DNA from: a virus
DNA: 34,638 nt
IMG/VR virus record: IMGVR_UViG_3300006919_000193
Coordinates: 1 to 34,638 of that record
Reading direction: 5' to 3' (one strand)
How positions within the stretch are numbered: position 1 is the first letter of the stretch; every line of letters starts with the position of its first letter. The notes under the pieces were generated by a model that did no database searches, was not told the DNA's origin, and was given only the letters and a program-made list of their open reading frames with translations. Below are positions 7,966-13,720 of this stretch, in pieces. The translations under genes were made by a program, and so were the position numbers.

Positions 7966-8015
7966 TTCTTTTTCTTACCTTTTTTCTTTTTTTTCTTTCC
8001 CTTGTGATAAGGCAT
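7962..8015 (-). CDS. 17-residue poly-lysine peptide
   Basis: The sequence is MPYHKGKKKKKKGKKKK, that is 13 Lys in 17 residues. A GGGAGG ribosome site precedes the ATG and the stop overlaps the next start (ATGA), so translation coupling with the following gene is likely. It could be a true peptide (nucleic-acid binding) or a translated leader that sets expression of the two basic genes downstream. Very short, hence only moderate confidence. Confidence 0.55.
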   Translation of the reverse strand: MPYHKGKKKKKKGKKKK

Positions 8016-8059
8016 GGATCCTCCCAATGTTTGATCTGTTCATCTAATGCTATTTTAGA

Positions 8060-8365
8060 CTACAAAAACTGTTCGCACTTCATCAAAGCTCTACGCCAAT
8101 ATGTTTTGGCACTGCTAACAGAAATATCAAGCCCCTGAGCAATGTGGGGGAATGTCATCATTTTGAGGCGAAGTTTAAATACTTGTCTTTCTCTTTCAGA
8201 TAAAGTGTCGTATGCCTCATGCGCTGCAAGTTGCCATTTACGATCTTCTGGATCTATAAGACCACTAGAAAAAATATGAAGTTTCTCTACAAACTCAAGT
8301 CGGAGATCTTGACTATCTGTAAGCATCTCTGCATTCTTGTCTGTAAGCATTTCCCAATCACTCAT
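8060..8365 (-). CDS. Sigma-region-4/LuxR-like HTH regulator
   Basis: 101 residues. The C-terminal half (about 53-97) reads LSERERQVFKLRLKMMTFPH then IAQGLDISVSSAKTYWRRAL, which is the layout of sigma-70 region 4 and LuxR-type HTH domains. It is the first gene of the long leftward late operon, about 110 bases from a good promoter, so it may control late transcription. The N-terminus has a repeated MLTD motif (6-9 and 14-17), so the start could be one of several ATGs; the first, with AAAAGGA about ten bases upstream, is preferred. It could alternatively be an accessory packaging HTH protein. Confidence 0.7.
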   Translation of the reverse strand: MSDWEMLTDKNAEMLTDSQDLRLEFVEKLHIFSSGLIDPEDRKWQLAAHEAYDTLSERERQVFKLRLKMMTFPHIAQGLDISVSSAKTYWRRALMKCEQFL

Positions 8366-8678
8366 CTGTAAACAATCCTTTTACAAGCATACTGAAAATT
8401 TTAAGAGTCACACCCGCACCCCCCCGATGCTTGTCCTTGGGTGTAAGGGGGTAAATGTTCGCCAATTATACATAATAGATATTATACGCAAAATGTTTAG
8501 AGGAGGTCAAGCAGTTTAGATCCATCGATTGACAAAGTGGCAGAAGTTGGGGGTTTATTTCCGCTTACTTCCCTTTTTATACATTTGGACATAGAAAAAA
8601 TGTGATAAAACAAGCGCCCAGGATACCCAATAAAAATAAATCCCCCTTTTTTTTTATTTATTACTATATTTAATTATT
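8366..8678 (+). other. Divergent intergenic control region
   Basis: 313 bases without a convincing gene, between the leftward late operon and the rightward accessory block. It contains a strong minus-strand promoter (8481-8510) with two ATTATAC repeats (8465-8471 and 8481-8487), and a plus-strand TTGACA at 8529-8534 lacking a good -10 at 17-18 bases. It also has a C7 run (8419-8425) with a nearby GGGTGT that can pair with ACACCC, which would form a GC-rich structure in the late leader. Just before the first plus gene is a T-rich tract (8648-8656). Origin or packaging sites could also lie here, but I see no proof. Confidence 0.6.
8481..8510 (-). promoter_or_regulatory. Sigma-70 promoter for the late operon
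   Basis: On the minus strand: -35 TTGACC (8510-8505), 18-base spacer, -10 TATAAT (8486-8481). A second GTATAAT copy lies 16 bases further downstream. Transcription would begin near 8474, about 110 bases before the sigma-like HTH gene. The two ATTATAC repeats could also be operator half-sites. Confidence 0.65.
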
Positions 8679-9083
8679 ATGAGATTATTTAACAAACTGA
8701 AAGAGAGATTAAAAATGAGAAGTATCATATTTAAAATAATGCTAAGGTTTTGCCAAGTTGTATTTGTAATTGGTTTAGTTGTAATACCATTTATTATGCA
8801 ATTTAACCCGGAATTAAGAACCTTATTAAATGTATGGGTTCTATGTTTGTTTGGGTTCATTGGTGCTACTATGGGCTTTCAATGGGAAGAAGAAACCATT
8901 AAAGAAGATTACGATTATTTAACCATTAAATATAAAATATATAATGGGGAGATATTCAAATATAATGGGGAAGAGTATGAGGGCTTGGATTATGAACAAC
9001 TAATTAAAGATGTCCAAGAAGAATTGCAAACCCTTTCAACGCATTTCATTAAAGATGAGGAGGGGGAAGATGAGTTATACTAA
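8679..9083 (+). CDS. Membrane protein of unknown function
   Basis: 134 residues if the first ATG is used. A second ATG at 8715 (residue 13) has a weak purine-rich site and may be the true start. Two hydrophobic segments (about 19-41 and 48-68) suggest two membrane helices joined by a short loop. They are followed by an acidic C-terminal region of about 65 residues rich in Glu, Asp and Tyr, likely cytoplasmic. It opens the plus-strand accessory block, and there is no clear ribosome site at the first ATG. I do not recognise a family. Confidence 0.6.
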   Translation: MRLFNKLKERLKMRSIIFKIMLRFCQVVFVIGLVVIPFIMQFNPELRTLLNVWVLCLFGFIGATMGFQWEEETIKEDYDYLTIKYKIYNGEIFKYNGEEYEGLDYEQLIKDVQEELQTLSTHFIKDEEGEDELY

Positions 9084-9693
9084 TATTATGCAAGATGTTG
9101 CAACTAAATATGAAGAGGGCAAACATTTGACTTCTTGCTCTTGTCTTCATTATAAAGATGAAACCACTTGCAGTGATTGTGGCAGTATTAATGTTGAGTT
9201 TGATTATGAGGTTAAGTATGAAAGGGGAGGAAGTCACATAGAAGAATATTACTGCCTAGATTGTAAAAACACCGAAGAAATCAACTCTTATCAATCTTGT
9301 ATATATGGACTTGCAGAAATCATCACAAGACACCAAAAAAGGTTTGATTATACAAGGTCTGGGGGTAATGGTTTATATGCCGAAATGTGCTTTAAAAATG
9401 AACTTGAATTACAAAATGTTGTATTAGATAAAGCGCACGATTTAATAAAATTCCCAGTAATTTACAATCTGAATGAAGATGATATAAACGAACTCAAATC
9501 CAATGTTGTGTTTGTCTTTGATGAATGGGCTAGTAAGCAAAATAAATGCCCCTCAGATTGCGATAATATGGAATATATCGAAACCATAATAGGTGGAGAG
9601 TTGGAGCATTGGGGTTGTGGTGATTGTAAAAACTCTTTTAATGTTTCAATAAACATTGAAAGAGATTTTAAAAATAAGGAGGTAAGAAAATAA
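9070..9693 (+). CDS. Cys-rich zinc-ribbon-like protein
   Basis: 207 residues. I choose the ATG at 9070 (MSYTNIMQDV) because a GGAGGGGG site lies just upstream; a longer frame from 9010 would be entirely inside the preceding gene. It overlaps that gene by 14 bases. Several Cys pairs suggest metal ribbons: CSCLHYKDETTCSDCGS near 23-39, YYCLDCK, CPSDC and a C-terminal WGCGDCKNSF. The central part is mixed alpha/beta with no recognised enzyme motif. A strong AAGGAGG (9676-9682) sits just before its stop and may serve a following leader ORF. Function unknown; DNA, RNA or protein binding is plausible. Confidence 0.65.
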   Translation: MSYTNIMQDVATKYEEGKHLTSCSCLHYKDETTCSDCGSINVEFDYEVKYERGGSHIEEYYCLDCKNTEEINSYQSCIYGLAEIITRHQKRFDYTRSGGNGLYAEMCFKNELELQNVVLDKAHDLIKFPVIYNLNEDDINELKSNVVFVFDEWASKQNKCPSDCDNMEYIETIIGGELEHWGCGDCKNSFNVSINIERDFKNKEVRK

Positions 9694-9723
9694 ATGCGAA
9701 ATTGTCGCTTTTCTCGTCGATAA
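9694..9723 (+). CDS. Possible Arg-rich leader peptide (9 codons)
   Basis: ATG at 9694 directly after the stop of the Cys-rich gene (TAAATG), encoding MRNCRFSRR then TAA. AAGGAGG ends 11 bases before the ATG, somewhat far but usable. Four of nine residues are Arg, using CGA, CGC, CGT and CGA, which look unusual for AT-rich DNA. The ORF covers the 5' arm of the 15-bp stem of the adjacent structured RNA, so ribosome movement on it would open that stem. This is the layout of an attenuation leader, but it may be chance. Confidence 0.3.
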   Translation: MRNCRFSRR

Positions 9724-9800
9724 AATCAGATCGTTGGGAAAAGTGGCAATAACACCTATAAAGGCTATTCTGTCGGGTGTCTGATGAGCAGAGAATAGCC
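9701..9800 (+). ncRNA. Structured RNA with long stem and H-type pseudoknot
   Basis: Stem 1: 9701-9715 pairs with 9736-9750 over 15 positions with no mismatch, three of them G-U. An inner 4-bp helix (9718-9721 with 9730-9733) closes an eight-base loop. Directly after, ACACC (9752-9756) can pair with GGTGT (9776-9780), while GGCTATTCT (9763-9771) pairs perfectly with AGAATAGCC (9792-9800); the a-b-a'-b' order makes an H-type pseudoknot. A small GC-GAAA-GC tetraloop hairpin follows near 9829-9836, and then the AAGGAGG site of the gene at 9850. The region lies between two plus-strand genes and lacks other coding. It may be a cis-regulatory leader of the wHTH gene, a riboswitch-like element or a processed small RNA. 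I do not recognise a known class. Confidence 0.65.
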
Positions 9801-9849
9801 AAGATATTTGAAAATTAGATAACGACTGCGAAAGCAAAGGAGGTAGTTT

Positions 9850-10260
9850 ATGACTATCATTAGTAAGCTATGTTATAGGCTTAAAAAAAGCCCTATGACA
9901 TACAAACAAATGCAGAACTTCACTTATTACCAATCAAAGAAAGGGCAAGGGGTAGAGAACCCAAGGAAAGCCCCTAATGGGTGGTATACTACGAATTTGT
10001 GGAGTTTAAAGAATAAGGGCATAATATCGCAAAATAAAGAGGGGTTGTATTACTTAACTTTATTAGGCGATAAATATAAAAAAAACCCTTATGCGCTTAC
10101 CCTAGAAAGGTTAAAAATAAAATACGATAACCTTGATAGAACTTACCAAAAAATCTACTTGAGATTATGGGAAGTAAAGCGAGAGAATGAGAAACTAAAA
10201 GAACAAATAACCCGAGCCTCTAAGATCCTTAAAGGCTTGGATTATGAAAGGAGCATTTAA
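9850..10260 (+). CDS. Putative winged-helix DNA-binding protein with coiled coil
   Basis: 136 residues. The first 80 look like a winged helix (helical starts around MTYKQMQNF and WSLKNKGIISQ, then a beta-like GLYYLTLLGDKY hairpin). The C-terminal 50 residues (LERLKIKYDNLDRTYQKIY onward) form a coiled coil, probably for dimerisation. A strong AAGGAGG site is eight bases before the ATG, and the structured RNA lies directly upstream. It may regulate phage early genes; there is no recognised family name. Confidence 0.6.
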   Translation: MTIISKLCYRLKKSPMTYKQMQNFTYYQSKKGQGVENPRKAPNGWYTTNLWSLKNKGIISQNKEGLYYLTLLGDKYKKNPYALTLERLKIKYDNLDRTYQKIYLRLWEVKRENEKLKEQITRASKILKGLDYERSI

Positions 10261-10434
10261 ATGACTAGGAAACACTTCATAGAAGTTGCAAAAATTCTAG
10301 GCGAAAATACTAAAAGCAATAATGAAAATATCATGCTTGACTTTTTAGTATTTCTGAAAAAACAAAATCCAAATTTTGATAAATATCGATTTTTGGATTA
10401 TGTGCAAAATATCAGAGCCAAGAATATGGGCTAA
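10261..10434 (+). CDS. Small phage protein, unknown
   Basis: 57 residues (MTRKHFIEVAKILGENT, then DFLVFLKKQNPNFDKYRF and a short helical end). The start follows the previous stop directly (TAAATG), with AAGGAG at a good distance. The NPNFDKYRFLDYV segment resembles a common short protein of marine phages whose function is unknown. It is the last gene before a strong terminator. Confidence 0.65.
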   Translation: MTRKHFIEVAKILGENTKSNNENIMLDFLVFLKKQNPNFDKYRFLDYVQNIRAKNMG

Positions 10435-10458
10435 CACCCAAAGCAGATGAACCCAACG

Positions 10459-10496
10459 AAAGGGGGACAAATTTTTATTTGTTCCCCTTTTTTTTT
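10459..10496 (+). terminator. Strong intrinsic terminator
   Basis: A 14-bp stem (10459-10472 with 10477-10490, one G-U pair) with a TTTT loop, followed by nine T (10488-10496). It ends the first plus-strand gene group. The reverse direction lacks a long U-run, so it is chiefly a plus-strand terminator. Confidence 0.9.
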
Positions 10497-10512
10497 GCCT
10501 AAAAACTGCCTT

Positions 10513-10758
10513 TTATGTGAGATCTTCTCTAATATTATTTTTCCCAGGGTTTTTTTTGATTTTATTAACAATAGATAATTTGTTCCTGGGACTACTGGTC
10601 ATAAAACAAGATTTCAGTTCGGAAACATCCGCAGTATCAGTGTGCCACCCTAATAACTGAGAACATAGGGTTTTTTCATTTTGCTGCAAAGCAAAAGGAC
10701 AAGTCATGTCTTCTTCTTCGCTATGTATGCACTCGTTAAAAAAATTTTCTTTAATCAT
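10513..10758 (-). CDS. Possible small Cys-containing protein
   Basis: 81 codons on the minus strand, convergent with the first plus group and stopping just past the terminator. It has the acidic start HSEEEDMTCPFALQ and four Cys residues, and a basic C-terminus (SIVNKIKKNPGKNN). No clear ribosome site is seen at the first ATG; an inner ATG (codon 18) follows a purine-rich stretch. A TATAAT overlaps the first ATG, so a transcript might start inside and use the inner ATG. No opposing gene competes for this stretch, which favours a real gene, but I am not sure. Confidence 0.4.
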   Translation of the reverse strand: MIKENFFNECIHSEEEDMTCPFALQQNEKTLCSQLLGWHTDTADVSELKSCFMTSSPRNKLSIVNKIKKNPGKNNIREDLT

Positions 10759-10987
10759 TATACTATATCACAAAAAAGGCTACAACCCCCCATAACCCCC
10801 ACCCCAGTATGTTTTTTACTGGTACTATTGGTACTAATAAGTGTTATTTATACCAATACTTACCATAACTGGAAACCGGGGGGGGATACCCCCCCTACCC
10901 CCCTGGGATCTAAATTTCTTGCACTTTGTAAAAGTATTGTTTACTTTTTAAGAGTAGAAAATTAATAACAAAATGAGGTGTTAAAAA
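10759..10987 (+). other. Intergenic region with inverted repeats and G/C runs
   Basis: 229 bases between the minus-strand small ORF and the second plus-strand group. It holds an 8-bp inverted repeat (TATTGGTA 10826-10833 with TACCAATA 10851-10858), which also carries a repeated GGTACTA. A G8-ATA-C7 hairpin lies at 10878-10895. A weak promoter-like pair (TTGCAC 10919-10924, TACTTT 10942-10947, 17-base spacer) could drive the second group, since the terminator at 10459-10496 blocks read-through. The inverted repeat may be an operator. Confidence 0.5.
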
Positions 10988-11347
10988 ATGAGTAGAAAAA
11001 CCAAATTATGTCCTTTTAACGAAGTTCATGAAAATACAAAAAAGAAATATAAATTTACAAAATCTGCCCCAGTTATGATTGATAGGACTGACTTTGATTT
11101 TGAGGGTATATCTTTTAATTATGAAGAGTTAGAAGGTAGGTTTAACAAAACCGGTCGTAAATATAAAGATATTGCAATTTATATTAATAAAGAAGACTTG
11201 CAAAAAGTCTTAGATGAATATCATTATGATTATTTAATGGAGTGTACAAATGGTACAATATGGATTGATTTGTTGCATTTAGAAAAAGACCATAGCGATT
11301 ACGATTTGTATAGAAGTTTAAAGAGTAGTGTTAAGGAGGTTAAGTAA
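10988..11347 (+). CDS. Unknown accessory protein
   Basis: 119 residues, first of the second plus-strand group. It is rich in Asp, Glu, Lys and Tyr, and mixed alpha/beta in look (FDFEGISFNYEELEGRF, then IAIYINKEDLQKVLDEYHYD). A GAGG site precedes the ATG. The C-terminus ends VKEVK and its stop overlaps the next ATG (TAATG). No known domain seen. It is probably an early gene. Confidence 0.6.
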   Translation: MSRKTKLCPFNEVHENTKKKYKFTKSAPVMIDRTDFDFEGISFNYEELEGRFNKTGRKYKDIAIYINKEDLQKVLDEYHYDYLMECTNGTIWIDLLHLEKDHSDYDLYRSLKSSVKEVK

Positions 11348-11544
11348 TGAGTAAAGAAAAAGATATAAGAGGTGTTCCATTTGTATTAAAAGTTCCAGTG
11401 AATTATCAATGGAACGATGAGGTTAAAAAATATGTATTAGAGTTTGATACAATGGATAATTACTTTATGGATGAAATTAAAAAACTTGATACAGAAATGG
11501 TTGTATTATCACAAGAAGTAAATGAAGATAGGGAGGTTAAGTAA
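11347..11544 (+). CDS. Unknown small accessory protein
   Basis: 65 residues, acidic. It starts MSKEKDIRGVPFVLKVPVNY and ends NEDREVK. The start shares one base with the previous stop. The 15-base junction GGAGGTTAAGTAATG at its 5' end is repeated exactly at its 3' end, so the ribosome sites and last codons of two successive genes are alike. No domain recognised. Confidence 0.6.
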   Translation: MSKEKDIRGVPFVLKVPVNYQWNDEVKKYVLEFDTMDNYFMDEIKKLDTEMVVLSQEVNEDREVK

Positions 11545-11879
11545 TGGCAGAAAAAGATAGTGTGTATTTAGAAGATAGTTATTATATCTTAAAAAATAAG
11601 GTAGAGAACCTAGAAAAAGATAATGAGGTATATAAAGATTTATTACTTCATTATAGAGATTACTTTAATAATTTTCATAGGTTCGTGTTAGAAGATGTTA
11701 TAGGAAGTGGTCTATTAAGTGAAGAGGTTTGGGATGAGTTAATAGATGATCATCAGTCATTTGGTAGTATAGACTATTTTGCTATGCTTAGTCATATTGA
11801 TAGTATAGAAAAAGAGAATGTGAAGTTTTTAACATTTCCATTTAGAAAGCATTCTCCCCACTTGAAGTCAAATGATTAA
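11544..11879 (+). CDS. Unknown accessory protein with coiled coil
   Basis: 111 residues. The first 35 are likely coiled coil (YYILKNKVENLEKDNEVYKD). The rest is helical and acidic with aromatic residues (LLHYRDYFNNFHRFVLEDV). It is translationally coupled to the previous gene by TAATG with a GGGAGG site. No known family; possibly a protein that binds a host target. Confidence 0.6.
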   Translation: MAEKDSVYLEDSYYILKNKVENLEKDNEVYKDLLLHYRDYFNNFHRFVLEDVIGSGLLSEEVWDELIDDHQSFGSIDYFAMLSHIDSIEKENVKFLTFPFRKHSPHLKSND

Positions 11880-12087
11880 TGCGAGAGAATTACTGGGAAA
11901 TGCTCATTACCAGTTCATAAAGGGGATTGAGGGTGTATCCATAGATGAGTTTGGACTTGAGAGCCAAGATGAAACTCATATCTATATTACATCTCATATA
12001 TCAGTTAAATCAGTTAGTAAGTCGTTAATAAGCGCCCTCAACCCCCGCACCTCCAAGATCCTGCACAAGGTGGTCAGAAGAGGATGA
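11872..12087 (+). CDS. Unknown small protein
   Basis: 71 residues, overlapping the previous gene by eight bases. There is no clear ribosome site, so translation would rely on coupling. The C-terminal third is basic (LNPRTSKILHKVVRRG) and its DNA is notably richer in C than its neighbours (CGCCCTCAACCCCCGCACC), which may mark transfer or a local constraint. No domain recognised. Confidence 0.5.
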   Translation: MINARELLGNAHYQFIKGIEGVSIDEFGLESQDETHIYITSHISVKSVSKSLISALNPRTSKILHKVVRRG

Positions 12088-12206
12088 TTCGTTGTATATT
12101 ATTTGGGGTAGGGTTTTTTCTTCTATTGTATGGCTACTCAGAAGTCGCCCTACCCCCAAAAACCCCCCATACATTATGTCCAAGAAAAGATTTTACGAGC
12201 ATATAG
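12084..12206 (+). CDS. Possible 40-residue exported or membrane peptide
   Basis: ATG at 12084 overlaps the previous stop (ATGA) with AGAAGAGG just upstream. The peptide starts MIRCILFGVGFFLLLYGYSEV, a hydrophobic segment of signal or single-helix type, then a short polar Pro-rich tail with a Cys. The frame also contains both arms of a 9-bp GC inverted repeat (12105-12156), so the DNA may instead be kept as an RNA or DNA structure. Both are possible. Confidence 0.4.
   Translation: MIRCILFGVGFFLLLYGYSEVALPPKTPHTLCPRKDFTSI
12105..12156 (+). repeat. Nested inverted repeat (hairpin)
   Basis: Outer arms GGGGTAGGG (12105-12113) and CCCTACCCC (12148-12156) match perfectly. An inner pair CTTCT (12120-12124) and AGAAG (12140-12144) is nested inside, with a loop of 15 bases. 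In RNA this gives a two-tier hairpin between the genes ending at 12087 and starting at 12277. There is no U-tract after it, so it is not a standard terminator. Confidence 0.65.
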
Positions 12207-12276
12207 GGGCAATTTGAGGACATTTTTTTAAGCTGCAATGCAAAAATTTTACAAAAAACAACAAAAAGAGGTAGAA

Positions 12277-12588
12277 ATGGAAAGAATAGATAAAACGATA
12301 GAAATATTAAAAGAACTCTTATATGAAGATAGAGAAAGTCTGTCCCCCCAAGGGCTAGATGAACAACTTGATAAGGCTATTACACACTTAAGAGTATTTA
12401 AAGAAGTAGATATGAAAGAGTTAATGTTCAGTTATTTTGATGCAAGAAATAATATTCTAAATAAACAGAAAGACATCAAAAAAGACTTATTAACTTTTTT
12501 AAATGAATATTTAAGTCAATCATTTTCATTAGAACATTTAGACGATTGTGCTAATGAATTAAAAAGTAAATATGAAAGTAAGGAGTAG
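12277..12588 (+). CDS. Unknown helical accessory protein
   Basis: 103 residues from the ATG at 12277, which has AGAGGT six bases upstream; the longer frame from 12238 adds 13 Lys/Gln-rich codons without a site. It is almost all helical and acidic (for example DKTIEILKELLYEDRESLS, then VDMKELMFSYFDARNNILN). Its initiation region (GAGGTAGAAATGGAAAGAATA) is nearly copied at the next gene (GGAGTAGATAATGGAAAGAATA). No family recognised. Confidence 0.6.
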   Translation: MERIDKTIEILKELLYEDRESLSPQGLDEQLDKAITHLRVFKEVDMKELMFSYFDARNNILNKQKDIKKDLLTFLNEYLSQSFSLEHLDDCANELKSKYESKE

Positions 12589-12591
12589 ATA

Positions 12592-12858
12592 ATGGAAAGA
12601 ATAAAAAATAGTCATTTGGAAAATCAGTTGGATCTGTTAAACGATTTTACCGGTAATCCAAAAGAAATGTTTGGAGATAATGGGTGCAACATCGGACACT
12701 TCACAATCGATCATAGTTATGGTGGAGTAAAACTGGAGCAGATAGTGAACTCCGGTGGGGGAGTTCGAGAAATCACAAATTATAGATTAACTAAAAGAGA
12801 GTTGTATTATGTTTTGCATAGTATGAACAATCTTTTAAGAAATAAAAGAGGTAGATAA
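12592..12858 (+). CDS. Phage protein of a widespread small family
   Basis: 88 residues. The order L-E-N-Q-L-D-L-L-N-D-F-T-G-N-P (about 9-23), then GHFTIDHSYGGVKLEQIVN, then SGGGVREI and a closing TKRELYYVLHSMNNLL is the pattern of a small family found in many phages, near early genes. The function is not known. AGGAG lies ten bases before the ATG. The SGGG is encoded partly by a G-run (GGTGGGGGAG). Confidence 0.7.
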   Translation: MERIKNSHLENQLDLLNDFTGNPKEMFGDNGCNIGHFTIDHSYGGVKLEQIVNSGGGVREITNYRLTKRELYYVLHSMNNLLRNKRGR

Positions 12859-13052
12859 TGAAAGAGAAAAGAGTAGAAGAATTAAATAAACTAATTAATT
12901 CTTTAAGCAACGATGACTTATTCTTTATCATACAACAAGTTGAAAACAGAATTTGGATATTTGATGAAGAGGTAGGTAATTATAGAGATATTGAAAGTAG
13001 TTATGTTATTGGAGATAATGTTGTACTACAGATAGGAGGTCATAATGAGTGA
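12858..13052 (+). CDS. Unknown small acidic protein
   Basis: 64 residues starting MKEKRVEELNKLINSLSNDD and then helical (FFIIQQVENRIWIFDEEVG). Start and previous stop share one base, with AGAGGT upstream. Its last eight bases overlap the next gene. No domain recognised. Confidence 0.6.
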   Translation: MKEKRVEELNKLINSLSNDDLFFIIQQVENRIWIFDEEVGNYRDIESSYVIGDNVVLQIGGHNE

Positions 13053-13248
13053 GTTAATTTGTGGATGTGGAGATAGCCCCGCCTCTGAACCAATTTATGA
13101 TGAGGGGTTAAAAGTATATTCTGCTTTATGTCGGACTTGTAAAGATTGGAGTGATTTTCAATTAGTAAAAGAAAGGGCAGATGAATACGATAAAGAAAAC
13201 ACATGGGAACACCTTGATAAGTTTGATAATACATACGAGGAGTCATAA
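13045..13248 (+). CDS. Small zinc-ribbon-like protein
   Basis: 67 residues. CGCGDSPASEP near the start and CRTCKDW at about 29-35 supply two Cys pairs that could bind one zinc ion. The C-terminus is acidic and helical. AGGAGGT precedes the ATG. It is coupled to both neighbours (8-base overlap before, TAATG after). Role unknown. Confidence 0.6.
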   Translation: MSELICGCGDSPASEPIYDEGLKVYSALCRTCKDWSDFQLVKERADEYDKENTWEHLDKFDNTYEES

Positions 13249-13343
13249 TGATTGAAATTTTAGGATCTATAATCGGGATTTATATTAGTTATAAAATAAT
13301 AATGGACTTAGTTAAGTTCGTAAAGGAGCAAGATAATGAGTGA
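13248..13343 (+). CDS. 31-residue single-helix membrane peptide
   Basis: MIEILGSIIGIYISYKIIMD followed by a short charged tail (ending KEQDNE). The first 19 residues are a likely membrane helix. GAGGAG is eight bases upstream, the start overlaps the previous stop by one base, and the end overlaps the next gene by eight. These signs suggest that it is translated. Function unknown. Confidence 0.55.
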   Translation: MIEILGSIIGIYISYKIIMDLVKFVKEQDNE

Positions 13344-13521
13344 TAAATTAGATAAAGTAATATCCGCAGCCTTCAAAGAGTTGTCTAACATTGATAAAAA
13401 AATATCTAGGCTAAAATTAATACTTGGTCATTTAGAAGAAGTATCAAAAAAACATAGAGATAATTCCTATGCCCAAGATCTTGATATGCCAATTCTGAAA
13501 GATGAAGAAAAGGAGTTATAA
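13336..13521 (+). CDS. Unknown small helical protein
   Basis: 61 residues, charged and helical: MSDKLDKVISAAFKELSNID, then KKISRLKLILGHLEEVSKKH. AAGGAG lies nine bases before the ATG. It probably forms a helical hairpin or coiled coil. No family recognised. Confidence 0.6.
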   Translation: MSDKLDKVISAAFKELSNIDKKISRLKLILGHLEEVSKKHRDNSYAQDLDMPILKDEEKEL

Positions 13522-13522
13522 A

Positions 13523-13720
13523 ATGTTAATTACTCGTGAACAATTCAGAGGCTATAAAGCGCTACAAGGTCAAGGACATTATAATATGTTTGACACTAGG
13601 GTTTTAAGGGTGTTGAAAATTACCCGAGAACAACATAAATTCATAATAGGAAATTATAGCAAATTAGATGAACATTTTAAAAAGGAGAAAAATGGCAAAT
13701 TCGCATTCTACTTACGATAA
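13523..13720 (+). CDS. Unknown small basic protein
   Basis: 65 residues from the ATG at 13523, which has AAGGAG eight bases upstream; an upstream ATG at 13502 lies inside the preceding gene and has no site. It starts MLITREQFRGYKALQGQGHY and contains VLRVLKITREQHKFII. It might be a small helical DNA-binding protein. No definite family. Confidence 0.55.
   Translation: MLITREQFRGYKALQGQGHYNMFDTRVLRVLKITREQHKFIIGNYSKLDEHFKKEKNGKFAFYLR

Noticed and set aside
8529-8560. Plus-strand promoter at TTGACA
   Set aside because: The -35 is perfect, but at 17-18 bases the -10 is GGTTTA or GTTTAT; TTTATT fits only at 19 bases. Kept as a note, not as a promoter.
9751-9840. Hammerhead ribozyme (CTGATGAG followed later by CGAAA)
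   Set aside because: Stem I (ACACC/GGTGT next to CTGATGA) and a GCAG/CTGC stem II before GAAA can be drawn, but stem III cannot pair, and the drawing breaks the perfect 9-bp hairpin. The pseudoknot model explains more of the sequence.
10878-10895. G8-ATA-C7 hairpin as terminator
   Set aside because: No T-run follows on either strand; another C6 run follows instead, so it is listed only as structure in the control region.
10681-10965. Plus-strand 94-codon ORF
   Set aside because: It crosses the G8/C7 tracts and the control region, has no family look, and its front part is antisense to another candidate. Treated as chance.
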